Shown piece after piece: positions 1 through 6,515 of a stretch of 8,341 nucleotides of DNA. Location of the stretch: NCBI GenBank assembly GCA_015487835.1, contig WFOY01000099.1, forward strand, positions 1 through 8,341, written 5' to 3'. This DNA comes from Aquificaceae bacterium. Lineage in GTDB: Bacteria; Aquificota; Aquificia; Aquificales; Aquificaceae. How positions within the stretch are numbered: position 1 is the first letter of the stretch; each line of letters opens with the position of its first letter. The position numbers were made by a program, and so were the translations under genes. The notes below the pieces were generated by a model. That model was not told where the DNA came from. It saw only the letters and a program-made list of their open reading frames with translations, and searched no databases.

Positions 1-2
1 CC

Positions 3-1031
3 TCCTACGAGAGGGAGGCACTCATAAAGAGCTTCCTCCTCTTCTTCCTCACGATAGAGATACTCCTAGGAGCTATATCCTTCCTCATTTACAGGATCGA
101 GATGACCGACTTGAAGGAGAGGATCTTTTTGGAGATGAAGAATTACAGCTACACTTTCAAGGGAGAGAAGTTCAGGATAGATGTAGTCCCCGCAAAGGTT
201 TACGGAAACCGGTTCTACGAGCTAATGGAAACTGCCGGAGGACTCAGCATAATGATACCCGTTCCCGGTTCTGAGGAGGACGCACTCCTAATCTACTATC
301 CCTGGTACAGGTTCGAATTCGACAGAAACACGATAGCCTTTAAAACATTTCTCATATTCCTTTTCTCTTCCCTCTTCTCACTTCTCATATCCCTTGCCTT
401 CGCCCTTTACTCGATAAACCCTCTCAGGAAGGCGCTCACCATGATAGAGGAGGTCACCAAGGACATAATCCACGACCTCAACACGCCTGTGATGAGCTTA
501 CTCGTGAACCTCAAGCTGATCGGGAAGAAGTACAAAGGCGAGGAGGTGGAGAGGTCCATGGCCGCCCTGAAACAGATAACAGCCCTCCAGGAGAACCTGA
601 GACCTCTCCTCACCAAGGCCGAACTCAGGATGGAGGAGGTAAACCTAAAGGAAACGCTCCTCGAGGAGATAGAAAACCTCAGAAACCTTTACCCGGACGT
701 GGAGGTGTCCTTGGAGGCTGAGGACTTGAAGACAAAAGCGGACAGGAACGCCTGGAGGAGGATAGTTGAGAACCTCCTCAGCAACGCCTTCAAACACAAC
801 GTAAGAAACGGCTGGGTGAGGGTGGTCCTAAAGGACAAAACCTTCCTCGTTGAGAACTCCTCCAAACCCCTCAAAAACCCCTCCAAGGTTTTCGAGAGAT
901 ACTACAGGGAGTCCCAGAGGGGTCTGGGCCTTGGACTCTCCATAGTCAAGAAGCTGGCGGAGGAGATGGGGTGGGAGGTGAGGCACAGCTACCGGGAAGG
1001 CGTATTCTCCGTTAAGGTAACGATAAGGTAA
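3..1031 (+). CDS. Membrane sensor histidine kinase, 5' end cut by window edge
   Basis: The frame is open to the left edge, so the true start lies outside; the ATG at 102 is internal. Upstream of it the frame encodes a hydrophobic stretch (about 27-92) that reads as a first transmembrane helix. A short extracytoplasmic segment of roughly 80 residues follows, then a second helix at about 345-413. Next is the phosphoacceptor motif HDLNTP (His at 471-473), a variant of the usual HELRTP, and a coiled dimerisation region. The HATPase part has a good N box (ENLLSNAFKHN) and a G2 box (GLGLGL), with the F box VFERYYRE before it. The canonical DxGxG G1 box is absent; the equivalent place reads ENSSKPL. 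The role is autophosphorylation and transfer to a response regulator, probably encoded upstream. The ligand is unknown. The next gene starts 46 bases downstream on the same strand. Confidence 0.9.
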   Translation, partial: SYEREALIKSFLLFFLTIEILLGAISFLIYRIEMTDLKERIFLEMKNYSYTFKGEKFRIDVVPAKVYGNRFYELMETAGGLSIMIPVPGSEEDALLIYYPWYRFEFDRNTIAFKTFLIFLFSSLFSLLISLAFALYSINPLRKALTMIEEVTKDIIHDLNTPVMSLLVNLKLIGKKYKGEEVERSMAALKQITALQENLRPLLTKAELRMEEVNLKETLLEEIENLRNLYPDVEVSLEAEDLKTKADRNAWRRIVENLLSNAFKHNVRNGWVRVVLKDKTFLVENSSKPLKNPSKVFERYYRESQRGLGLGLSIVKKLAEEMGWEVRHSYREGVFSVKVTIR

Positions 1032-1060
1032 CCTTCGGGTGTTAACTTCCCTAACAGAAC

Positions 1061-1070
1061 GAAAGGAGGT
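1061..1070 (+). promoter_or_regulatory. Ribosome binding site fixing the lipoprotein start
   Basis: GAAAGGAGGT lies seven bases before the ATG at 1078. It selects that ATG, which starts a proper lipoprotein signal, over the in-frame GTG at 1039, which has no such site and would add 13 polar residues in front of the signal peptide. Confidence 0.85.
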
Positions 1071-1077
1071 AGCAAGG

Positions 1078-1920
1078 ATGAAGAAGAAGCTGGCTCTCCT
1101 CGGCGCTGTTGTTGGATCCGGGATCTTAGTCTACAGCTGTGGAGGTGGAGGAGGTACCCAGAGCGGGACGGTAAGTTTCGCAATAACAGATGCTCATGAT
1201 CCACAGATAGCGTCCATGTATGTAACCATCAGAGAGGTTAGAATGGAAAACCCTTCTGCAGGGTTGTCATGCACGCTATTCACGTATTCAAACGGTATGA
1301 CCATGGACCTCGTTCAGCTTGCTAACTCTATGCGCCTCGTAGATGTGTCTAACTGCCAAGCGGGTGTGTATACCCAGTTCACCATAGTCATGGATAAACA
1401 GGTTAATGTTAACGGGAGTGTTACATGTGAGATAGACCCAACGCTTCCAGACTGGGAGGATGACATGCAGGTTTCCTGCAATGACCAAACCTGTGATGTA
1501 ACTGTTCAGGTTGAGGACGGTGGTCTTGTCGTTCAACCAGATGTGAACAACCAAGTCGCCCTCGATTTTGAGATCCACGACAGTGATGGGGATGGGAATT
1601 CAACAGTAGTAGTCGATGTAAACACTCAGCAGTGCAGAGTAGCCTTTGAAATAGAAGAAATAGAACCTGAGGAGATGGAGGATCACATGGTTCGTACTAA
1701 CAAATACTGGGAGATAGAGGGAACGGTCACGAACCTGAACGGTTCACAGTTCACGCTCCAGATGGATCACGGTATGACATTCACGGTTAACTACGATCAG
1801 CAGGCTATATCGATAACCAATGGAATGAGAGTCGAAGTCCACTGTGATCCCAGCACGTTCGATATAAACAACGCTGTCTGCGATGCCGTTAGCGTAGAGA
1901 TAGAGAATAACATCTCTTGA
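1078..1920 (+). CDS. Cysteine-rich DUF4382-type lipoprotein with DUF5666-like C-terminus
   Basis: The protein has 280 residues. It begins MKKK, a hydrophobic core and VYSC, a lipobox-like site with lipidation expected at Cys21 (Tyr at -2 is unusual), followed by a flexible run of five glycines. Residues 30 to about 190 (GTVSFAITDAHDPQIASMYV onward) resemble DUF4382, a beta-rich envelope domain of unknown function. Residues about 210-275 (EGTVTNLNGSQFTL...) resemble a DUF5666 beta repeat. Eight further cysteines (65, 93, 117, 134, 139, 186, 256, 268) suggest disulfides outside the cytoplasm. DSDGDGNS at 168-175 resembles a calcium-binding loop, although position 12 is Val. Its six arginines use no AGG codon, unlike the neighbours. 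It follows the kinase by 46 bases and could be co-transcribed. The function is unknown; a surface or periplasmic binding protein is a guess. Confidence 0.85.
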   Translation: MKKKLALLGAVVGSGILVYSCGGGGGTQSGTVSFAITDAHDPQIASMYVTIREVRMENPSAGLSCTLFTYSNGMTMDLVQLANSMRLVDVSNCQAGVYTQFTIVMDKQVNVNGSVTCEIDPTLPDWEDDMQVSCNDQTCDVTVQVEDGGLVVQPDVNNQVALDFEIHDSDGDGNSTVVVDVNTQQCRVAFEIEEIEPEEMEDHMVRTNKYWEIEGTVTNLNGSQFTLQMDHGMTFTVNYDQQAISITNGMRVEVHCDPSTFDINNAVCDAVSVEIENNIS

Positions 1921-1978
1921 AAACCCCTCATACCCCCTCCCTCTTTCCCCTTCCTCTTCCTTTTTATAATTTTTTCTT
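1921..1978 (+). other. G-free pyrimidine-rich spacer; possible Rho entry site
   Basis: This 58-base spacer contains no G on the plus strand and about 24 C, with an unbroken pyrimidine run from 1933 to 1965. No hairpin is visible, so an intrinsic terminator for the lipoprotein gene is unlikely. C-rich, G-poor RNA is the kind of sequence Rho loads on, so Rho-dependent termination just after the lipoprotein stop is a reasonable inference. The 3' part overlaps the promoter of the next gene. Confidence 0.45.
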
Positions 1979-1979
1979 A
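1965..1979 (+). promoter_or_regulatory. TATAAT -10 box placed for a leaderless transcript
   Basis: A perfect TATAAT occupies 1965-1970 and the JAMM ATG begins at 1979, eight bases further on, which is where transcription would be expected to start. There is no Shine-Dalgarno sequence in front of this ATG; the spacer has no G at all. No good -35 hexamer is seen at the usual distance (TCTTTC at 1942-1947 is poor). Together this suggests a leaderless mRNA beginning at or within a base or two of the start codon. Confidence 0.6.
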
Positions 1980-2398
1980 TGCTCAGGATAAGGAAGAGAG
2001 CCCTCGACAGGATACTTGCCCAGGCTGAGAGGGACTACCCCTACGAGACCTGCGGCCTCCTCCTCGGCAAGATCCAGAGAGACGTTCGTGTGGTCTTCGG
2101 GTCCTACGAGACACCGAACGCCAACAAGGAGCGCAAGAACGACCGCTACGAGATAGACCCCAAGGACTACATGAAGGCGGAGGACAAAGCACGGGAGTTC
2201 GGTCTTGAGATAGTGGGTGTCTACCACTCGCACCCGGACCACCCGGACAGACCCTCCCAGTTCGATGAGGAGAGAGCCTTTGAAGGTTTCTCCTACATAA
2301 TAGTCTCTGTCCAGAAGGGAAGGGCTGTCTCCTACAGGAGCTGGGAGCTTGTCGATGGGAAGTTCAGGGAGGAGGAGGTGGAGGTCTTCGGAGTCTGA
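1979..2398 (+). CDS. JAMM/MPN+ (Mov34/MPN/PAD-1) metallopeptidase
   Basis: This 139-residue protein is a single-domain JAMM zinc isopeptidase/peptidase, about the usual size for prokaryotic members. The complete active-site signature is present: Glu23 in YETCGLLLG, then HSHP at 83-86, Ser93 and Asp96, giving H-x-H-P-x6-S-x2-D with exact spacing. The N-terminus (LRIRKRALDRILAQAERDYP) matches the family from its first residues, which supports the ATG at 1979 despite the missing ribosome binding site. Prokaryotic relatives cleave ubiquitin-like or sulfur-carrier proteins (archaeal desampylases) or release amino acids such as cysteine from a carrier (Mec-type). No ThiS/MoaD-like carrier is encoded in the window, so the substrate is unknown. 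Its stop is two bases before the glycosylase ATG, so the two are surely co-transcribed. Confidence 0.93.
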   Translation: MLRIRKRALDRILAQAERDYPYETCGLLLGKIQRDVRVVFGSYETPNANKERKNDRYEIDPKDYMKAEDKAREFGLEIVGVYHSHPDHPDRPSQFDEERAFEGFSYIIVSVQKGRAVSYRSWELVDGKFREEEVEVFGV

Positions 2399-2400
2399 AC

Positions 2401-3084
2401 ATGGGTGTAGAGGAGACGATCAGGGCTCTTGAAGATATAGGCTTCGGTGAGATATACCTCCTAACGAAGAAGGCCAGGAAGAAACCCCAAAGCTCAAAAG
2501 AGACTGTGAAGGTGGATCAATACAAAGGTAAGATCCTCCAGGACCACTTCATGTCCTTCAAGGACTGTACCAAGTGCCCTCTTCACAGGAGCAGGTCCCA
2601 GGTGGTCTTCGGGGACGGAAATCCTGACTCTCCGGTAGTCTTCGTGGGCGAGGCTCCGGGGGAGGAGGAGGACGCCCAGGGAAGACCCTTCGTGGGTAGG
2701 GCGGGCAGGTACCTGAACAGAAAGATCTTGGAAGTTATGGGTATGAGGAGGGAGGATGTTTACATAACCAACGTGTGCAAGTGCAGGCCTCCCGAGAACA
2801 GAAAACCGACCGCTCAGGAGATAAGGTCCTGCTTCCCTTACCTGAGGAAGGAGATAGAGATAATAAAGCCAAAGGTGATATGCTGTTTAGGGTCCACCGC
2901 AGGTGAGGGTGTGATCGGAAAGAACATGCCCATAACCAAGGTGAGGGGAAAGGTGTTCACCTACCCTTACGATCCCAAGATAAAGGTGTTCCTGACCTAC
3001 CACCCCGCTTACATCCTGAGGAACCCGAGGGCCGAAGGGGAGTTCGTAGAGGACCTTAAGAAACTGAAGGACCTCATAGCTTGA
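2401..3084 (+). CDS. udg: Family 4 uracil-DNA glycosylase ([4Fe-4S])
   Basis: The enzyme removes uracil from DNA, the first step of base excision repair after cytosine deamination, which is frequent at high temperature. Visible family 4 hallmarks are motif A GEAPGEEE (83-90), the uracil-pocket and helix region QGRPFVGRAGRYLN, motif B HPAYILRNP (201-209), and four cysteines placed for an iron-sulfur cluster: Cys56-x2-Cys59, Cys128 in KCRPPENRKP, and Cys144. The protein has 227 residues; compact relatives are nearer 190-200. The first 45 or so residues form a charged extension before the cysteine pair. The start is two bases after the JAMM stop, with GGAG at 2390-2393 as ribosome binding site. 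The 3' end overlaps convergent nurA by 11 bases. Confidence 0.95.
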   Translation: MGVEETIRALEDIGFGEIYLLTKKARKKPQSSKETVKVDQYKGKILQDHFMSFKDCTKCPLHRSRSQVVFGDGNPDSPVVFVGEAPGEEEDAQGRPFVGRAGRYLNRKILEVMGMRREDVYITNVCKCRPPENRKPTAQEIRSCFPYLRKEIEIIKPKVICCLGSTAGEGVIGKNMPITKVRGKVFTYPYDPKIKVFLTYHPAYILRNPRAEGEFVEDLKKLKDLIA

Positions 3085-4060
3085 ACATCTGATCGATTAT
3101 TATCCTCCTGATCAGAGCTTGGCTGCCTATCCTGTGCCTGAGGGTGTTCTCCAGGTACTTTATAGGGATAAGGTTCTGGGGTGCTCTCCTGTCCGTGAAC
3201 TCGGTGGAGGCGAGCCTGGGCACCATCCAGGCTGTGAGGTTGGCTATCTCCACGGCCCTTTTCAACCCTATGCCAGCTGGGACCTCCAGCCTGGCTATAC
3301 CGCTCAGGCCCTCGTTTTCGCTTATCCTCACGTACCAGGTCAGCTTGTCGAAGGACCTGGTCCTGTCCCTCTCCATCGTTGGCTGGGAGTGAACCAGTAT
3401 AAGAGGTGTCCTCTCCCCAACCTTCATCTCCCTCAGGATCCAGGTGTTCTCCGGGTACAGGTAGAGGTTCTTCTGCCTCTTTATGTAACCCACGAAGGGT
3501 AGGTTCTTTATCTTGGTGGTGTAGTGGATCGTCCCGTCGGTTATGAGGAGGCCAGGCCTCTCTTCCCTGAACACCTTCTCCGCCACCTCTGCCTCCATCC
3601 TACCCATCACCTTGTTTACGTAAGGCGAAAGGTCTCCCTCGGCTTCCCTCACCGAGAACTCAAGAGACGTATCCCCGAACCTGAACCTGAGGGTTTTTTC
3701 CTCTAGGTCCGTCCCCTTCTCCACGAAGAGGAACCTCTCCACCCGGATACCCTTAAAGGCCTCCTCGGCAGGGTTGGTCTTTCCTAGGGTGAGCACAAGA
3801 GAACCGACGCCTATGGAAACGAAGGCGCCCTGGGAGAAGCTCCCGTCATCTCCCTCAAGGTAGACGAGGTTCTCCGTTCTCCTAACACCGTCCACGAAGG
3901 CCACCCTTATACCTTCCCCAGGTTCTCCCTGTATGGGCCTCCAGTCCTTGGTCTCCACCTCCAGAGACCCTATCTCCTCCGACTCCTCCAGCTGGAGGTC
4001 GTCCATCTCCAGGATCCTCCAGGTGTCGAAGGAGAACCTATACCTTCCCAGCTTCCGCAT
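3074..4060 (-). CDS. nurA: NurA-family 5'-3' nuclease
   Basis: NurA is an RNase H-like, metal-dependent nuclease that in archaea works with the HerA helicase in DNA end resection; bacterial homologues occur in Aquifex- and Thermus-like lineages. The 328-residue product shows the family motifs: FVDGVRR with Asp57, an acidic helix [10 protein letters not shown] (154-163), LLITDGTI with Asp175, VGYIKR (190-195), [12 protein letters not shown] with Asp290, and LRHRIGS near the C-terminus. Its ATG (4058-4060) lies inside the end of obg with a 23-base overlap, and GGAGG sits nine bases before it, which supports this start and coupled translation. It is the last gene of a five-gene minus-strand unit. 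No herA is present in the window. Its last 11 bases overlap the glycosylase gene tail to tail, and no terminator hairpin is visible. Confidence 0.88.
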   Translation of the reverse strand: MRKLGRYRFSFDTWRILEMDDLQLEESEEIGSLEVETKDWRPIQGEPGEGIRVAFVDGVRRTENLVYLEGDDGSFSQGAFVSIGVGSLVLTLGKTNPAEEAFKGIRVERFLFVEKGTDLEEKTLRFRFGDTSLEFSVREAEGDLSPYVNKVMGRMEAEVAEKVFREERPGLLITDGTIHYTTKIKNLPFVGYIKRQKNLYLYPENTWILREMKVGERTPLILVHSQPTMERDRTRSFDKLTWYVRISENEGLSGIARLEVPAGIGLKRAVEIANLTAWMVPRLASTEFTDRRAPQNLIPIKYLENTLRHRIGSQALIRRIIIDQMFKL

Positions 4061-5069
4061 ACCTTATCTCCTCCAGCTTCCTCCAGAGGACCTCCTTCAG
4101 GTCCTCGAGACCCTCCCCCGTGAGGGCCGATACGCTGTAGAACTCGTACCCCATATCCCTGAACTTTTTCTCCAGATGCTCCAGGTAGGTCCTGTCCGAG
4201 AGGGCGTCTATCTTATTCCCCACAACTATCTGGGGCTTCTTGGCGAGGTCGGGGCTGTAAAGCTTAAGCTCCCTGTTCACTATCTCAAAGGCCTCTATGG
4301 GGTCTTTTTCCCTGAAGTCCGAGATGTCTATGAGGTGGAGGATCAACTTGGTCCTCTCTATGTGCCTCAGAAACTCGTGTCCGAGGCCCGCCCCCCTGTG
4401 GGCGTTCTCTATGAGGCCCGGTATGTCCGCTATAACTATCCTCCTCTCCTCGTCTATCTCCAGAACTCCTAAGTTGGGTGTCAGCGTGGTGAAGGGGTAG
4501 TCCCCTATCTTGGGCCTGGCTTTGGTAAGCCTGGATATGAGTGTGGATTTCCCAGCGTTTGGTAGGCCGACTATACCCACGTCCGCTATTAGCTTGACCT
4601 CGAGGATCAGCCACCTCTCCTCACCCTCCTCACCTGGCTCGGCGTACCTGGGCGCCTGGTTGGTCGGTGTGGCGAAGTGGGCGTTTCCCCTGCCTCCTTT
4701 CCCGCCCCTTGCGACCACACACCTCTGTCCTTCCTCGGTGAGGTCACAGAGGACCTCCCCCGTCTCCGCATCTTTGACAACCGTCCCAAGAGGGACGTAA
4801 ATTATCAGGTCCTCCCCGTCCCTTCCCTTCTGGTTTTTGCCTCCGCCGTGCCCACCGTTCTCGGCTTTAAAGTGGCTTCTGTACTTGAAGTCGAGGAGTG
4901 TGTGCTTGCTCGAGGTCGCCACCAGGATAACATCGCCTCCCTTTCCTCCGTCACCTCCCGCAGGACCTCCCCTCGGCCTGAACTTCTCCCTCAGGAAGGC
5001 TACCGCCCCGTTACCACCTCTCCCTGCCTTTACGTGGATCTTCACCCTGTCGACAAAGGGTTTCTCCAT
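4038..5069 (-). CDS. obg: Obg/CgtA GTPase
   Basis: This is an essential GTPase of 50S ribosome assembly and stress signalling. The 343-residue protein has the glycine-rich Obg fold at 5-160 ([25 protein letters not shown]), then a complete G domain: G1 GLPNAGKST (168-176), G2 DYPFTT (190-195), G3 DIPGLIE (215-221), G4 NKID (285-288) and G5 SALTG (314-318). It ends right after the G domain, so the variable C-terminal OCT domain of some homologues is absent, a common form. The start overlaps the pirin stop by one base in TGATG, with no good ribosome binding site of its own, so translation probably depends on termination-reinitiation from pirin. Its 3' end overlaps nurA. Confidence 0.97.
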   Translation of the reverse strand: MEKPFVDRVKIHVKAGRGGNGAVAFLREKFRPRGGPAGGDGGKGGDVILVATSSKHTLLDFKYRSHFKAENGGHGGGKNQKGRDGEDLIIYVPLGTVVKDAETGEVLCDLTEEGQRCVVARGGKGGRGNAHFATPTNQAPRYAEPGEEGEERWLILEVKLIADVGIVGLPNAGKSTLISRLTKARPKIGDYPFTTLTPNLGVLEIDEERRIVIADIPGLIENAHRGAGLGHEFLRHIERTKLILHLIDISDFREKDPIEAFEIVNRELKLYSPDLAKKPQIVVGNKIDALSDRTYLEHLEKKFRDMGYEFYSVSALTGEGLEDLKEVLWRKLEEIRYAEAGKV

Positions 5070-5866
5070 CAGGTTTTAATATAGTTCTGAAACCTTCCCT
5101 CCCTGAAATCTCTTACCGCCCGGTCTATCTCCTCAGGGGTGTTCATGACGAACGGACCCCACCGGACTATGGGTTCGCCCAAGGGTTTGGCACTGCAAAG
5201 AAGAAAGTTTGAGTCCTCAAGGGCCTCCACCTCAACCCCTCCCTTCGTCACAGCTACGTGTCCCCTTGGGACCTCCACCGCTTTCGCCCTCAACCTGCCT
5301 TCAGAAAGGGCCAGAAAGGTGTTGTTCTCCTCCGGGAGGTCCAGGCTGAAGTGAGACCCACTCCTCAGGTAAACGTGGAGACAGGTTACCGGGTAGAAAC
5401 CTTCCTTCCTCAGAGGATCGCCCACGAGATCTATTACCTTCCTCTCTTCTGAAGCTTCCAGGATCCTGACTGGAAAGTTCCTGTAAAAGGGTTCCGACAT
5501 CTTAAGGGACCTAGGGTTGTTGATCCAGAGTTGGAAGCACCAGAGGGATCCGGTACCTTCCACAGGCATCTCCGAGTGTATGACGCCCCTCCCTGCGTTC
5601 ATCCACTGGACCCAGCCCTCCTCAAGGGTGCCCTCTGACCCGGTGCTGTCCCTGTGTTTTAGCCTTCCCCTCACCATGTAGGTGAGTGTCTGGAAACCCC
5701 TGTGGGGATGGTCGGGGAACCCACCGGAGAACTCCTCAGGATCGCCGCTCTTTATCTCGTCGAGAAGCAGGAACGGATCCAGATCCCTCAAGAGATTAGT
5801 CCCTATGTATCTCCTGAGGTGGACGCCTGCACCGTCCGTGGTCTTTACAGCGGGGAACAGCCTCAT
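5069..5866 (-). CDS. Pirin-family bicupin protein
   Basis: The 265-residue protein is a two-cupin pirin. The N-terminal domain carries the metal ligands of the family: His53 and His55 in [11 protein letters not shown], and His97 and Glu99 in GVIHSEMP. The C-terminal cupin starts near residue 155. Pirins bind iron; some bacterial members have quercetin 2,3-dioxygenase activity in vitro, others act as redox-responsive regulators, and the natural substrate is usually unknown. The gene starts six bases after the stop of the membrane-protein gene, with GAGGAG about 12 bases before the ATG, and its stop overlaps the obg start. Placement with a CDGSH protein and an HxlR regulator fits a redox or quinone-stress role, but that is inference. 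Confidence 0.95.
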   Translation of the reverse strand: MRLFPAVKTTDGAGVHLRRYIGTNLLRDLDPFLLLDEIKSGDPEEFSGGFPDHPHRGFQTLTYMVRGRLKHRDSTGSEGTLEEGWVQWMNAGRGVIHSEMPVEGTGSLWCFQLWINNPRSLKMSEPFYRNFPVRILEASEERKVIDLVGDPLRKEGFYPVTCLHVYLRSGSHFSLDLPEENNTFLALSEGRLRAKAVEVPRGHVAVTKGGVEVEALEDSNFLLCSAKPLGEPIVRWGPFVMNTPEEIDRAVRDFREGRFQNYIKT

Positions 5867-5872
5867 ACCGGT

Positions 5873-6286
5873 TTACTTCTCCTCAGGGGGACTGTACAGG
5901 AACCCGAGAGTGGCACCCCAAACAAGGTGGAGCAGGAAAAGAGACACCTGGGCGTTAAAGGGCATGGGCTGGAACCACTTGGAGCCGCCCAGAGTGCCTA
6001 CAAAGCTGATCACCACCACGAAGATGTGCCACAGGACCCCGTAGATGAGTCCCTTGACTATACCTGGACCCGGCAGCCTGCCGTACACGTATGGAAGGAC
6101 GAAGGGTATGCTGAACAGTATAGAGTCAACCTGGTGCTGGATTATCCAGGCGGGGCTCTTCAGCCCGGGGAAGAGCCCAAAGAGCCCGAACCACCCGCTG
6201 AAGATCTGATCCACCAAGAACATGAGCCAACCAGCCATCTGGCTGGCGAAGAGGAAGCTCCAGAAGTTTACACCCTTTATAACCAT
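5873..6286 (-). CDS. Four-helix membrane protein of unknown function
   Basis: I do not recognise this 137-residue protein with confidence. It has about four transmembrane helices, at roughly residues 9-29, 49-69, 74-98 and 112-132, and a short charged tail PPEEK. Three histidines fall within or next to helices (His51, His87, His120), each in a hydrophobic setting, which might bind heme or metal but could be chance. The last helix (LLHLVWGATLGFLY) recalls small DUF families such as DUF6789 or YagU-like proteins; I would not assign it on that alone. It starts 13 bases after the CDGSH stop, with a GAGGG-like site overlapping that stop, and ends six bases before pirin. It clearly belongs to the same transcript. 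Confidence 0.8.
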   Translation of the reverse strand: MVIKGVNFWSFLFASQMAGWLMFLVDQIFSGWFGLFGLFPGLKSPAWIIQHQVDSILFSIPFVLPYVYGRLPGPGIVKGLIYGVLWHIFVVVISFVGTLGGSKWFQPMPFNAQVSLFLLHLVWGATLGFLYSPPEEK

Positions 6287-6299
6287 GGCTTACCGTCCC

Positions 6300-6488
6300 T
6301 CAGATCTCTATCCTCCCGTTCTCGTCGTAAACGTAAATCTTCCCCTCCTCCTCGTCCCTGGTCTTCTTATGGGACCCGTCGCAGAAGGGAAAGTCCTTGG
6401 AGAGCCCGCACATGCAGAGGTAAAGGGTCTCGTTGCCCGCATCCACCTTCTTGGGACCCTTTTCGGTGAACTTGACCAGTCTCGCCAT
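6300..6488 (-). CDS. CDGSH-type [2Fe-2S] protein, single domain
   Basis: A 62-residue protein carrying the full CDGSH signature C-x-C-x2-S-x3-P-x-C-D-G-x-H at residues 25-40 (Cys25, Cys27, Cys36, His40). These are the three-Cys-one-His ligands of the redox-active, pH-sensitive [2Fe-2S] cluster known from mitoNEET-like proteins. It has no membrane anchor or signal and should be cytoplasmic. Bacterial members are suspected of electron or cluster transfer. The start at 6488 is chosen because a strong AAGGAGGTGA lies just before it; an in-frame ATG at 6542 would add 18 residues that run through the promoter and ribosome binding site. It is the first gene of the minus-strand unit with the membrane protein, pirin, obg and nurA. 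Confidence 0.93.
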   Translation of the reverse strand: MARLVKFTEKGPKKVDAGNETLYLCMCGLSKDFPFCDGSHKKTRDEEEGKIYVYDENGRIEI

Positions 6489-6493
6489 GGACC

Positions 6494-6503
6494 TCACCTC
6501 CTT
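6494..6503 (-). promoter_or_regulatory. Ribosome binding site fixing the CDGSH start
   Basis: On the minus strand AAGGAGGTGA stands five bases before the ATG at 6488, a near-perfect match to the anti-Shine-Dalgarno sequence. It rules against the longer reading frame from 6542. Confidence 0.88.
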
Positions 6504-6515
6504 CTTTGTTTTCAG

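Noticed and set aside
1028..1056. Repeated TAAC/GTTA units between the kinase and lipoprotein genes as a terminator hairpin
   Set aside because: Stems are only four to five AT-rich base pairs with no following T run, too weak for a terminator; at best a protein-binding repeat.
3933..4472. Plus-strand open frame of 179 codons opposite nurA and obg
   Set aside because: It lies antisense to two strongly supported genes and has no recognisable domain.
4285..5084. Several open frames on both strands within obg
   Set aside because: All overlap the unmistakable Obg coding frame; their products are Gly/Arg/Pro- or Ser-rich translations of its glycine codons.
5702..6469. Long plus-strand open frame (255 codons) opposite pirin, the membrane protein and the CDGSH gene
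   Set aside because: It crosses three well-supported minus-strand genes, its product has low-complexity Pro/Glu/Arg stretches and no family pattern, and it has no suitable ribosome binding site. It is a shadow of the codon bias of the real genes.
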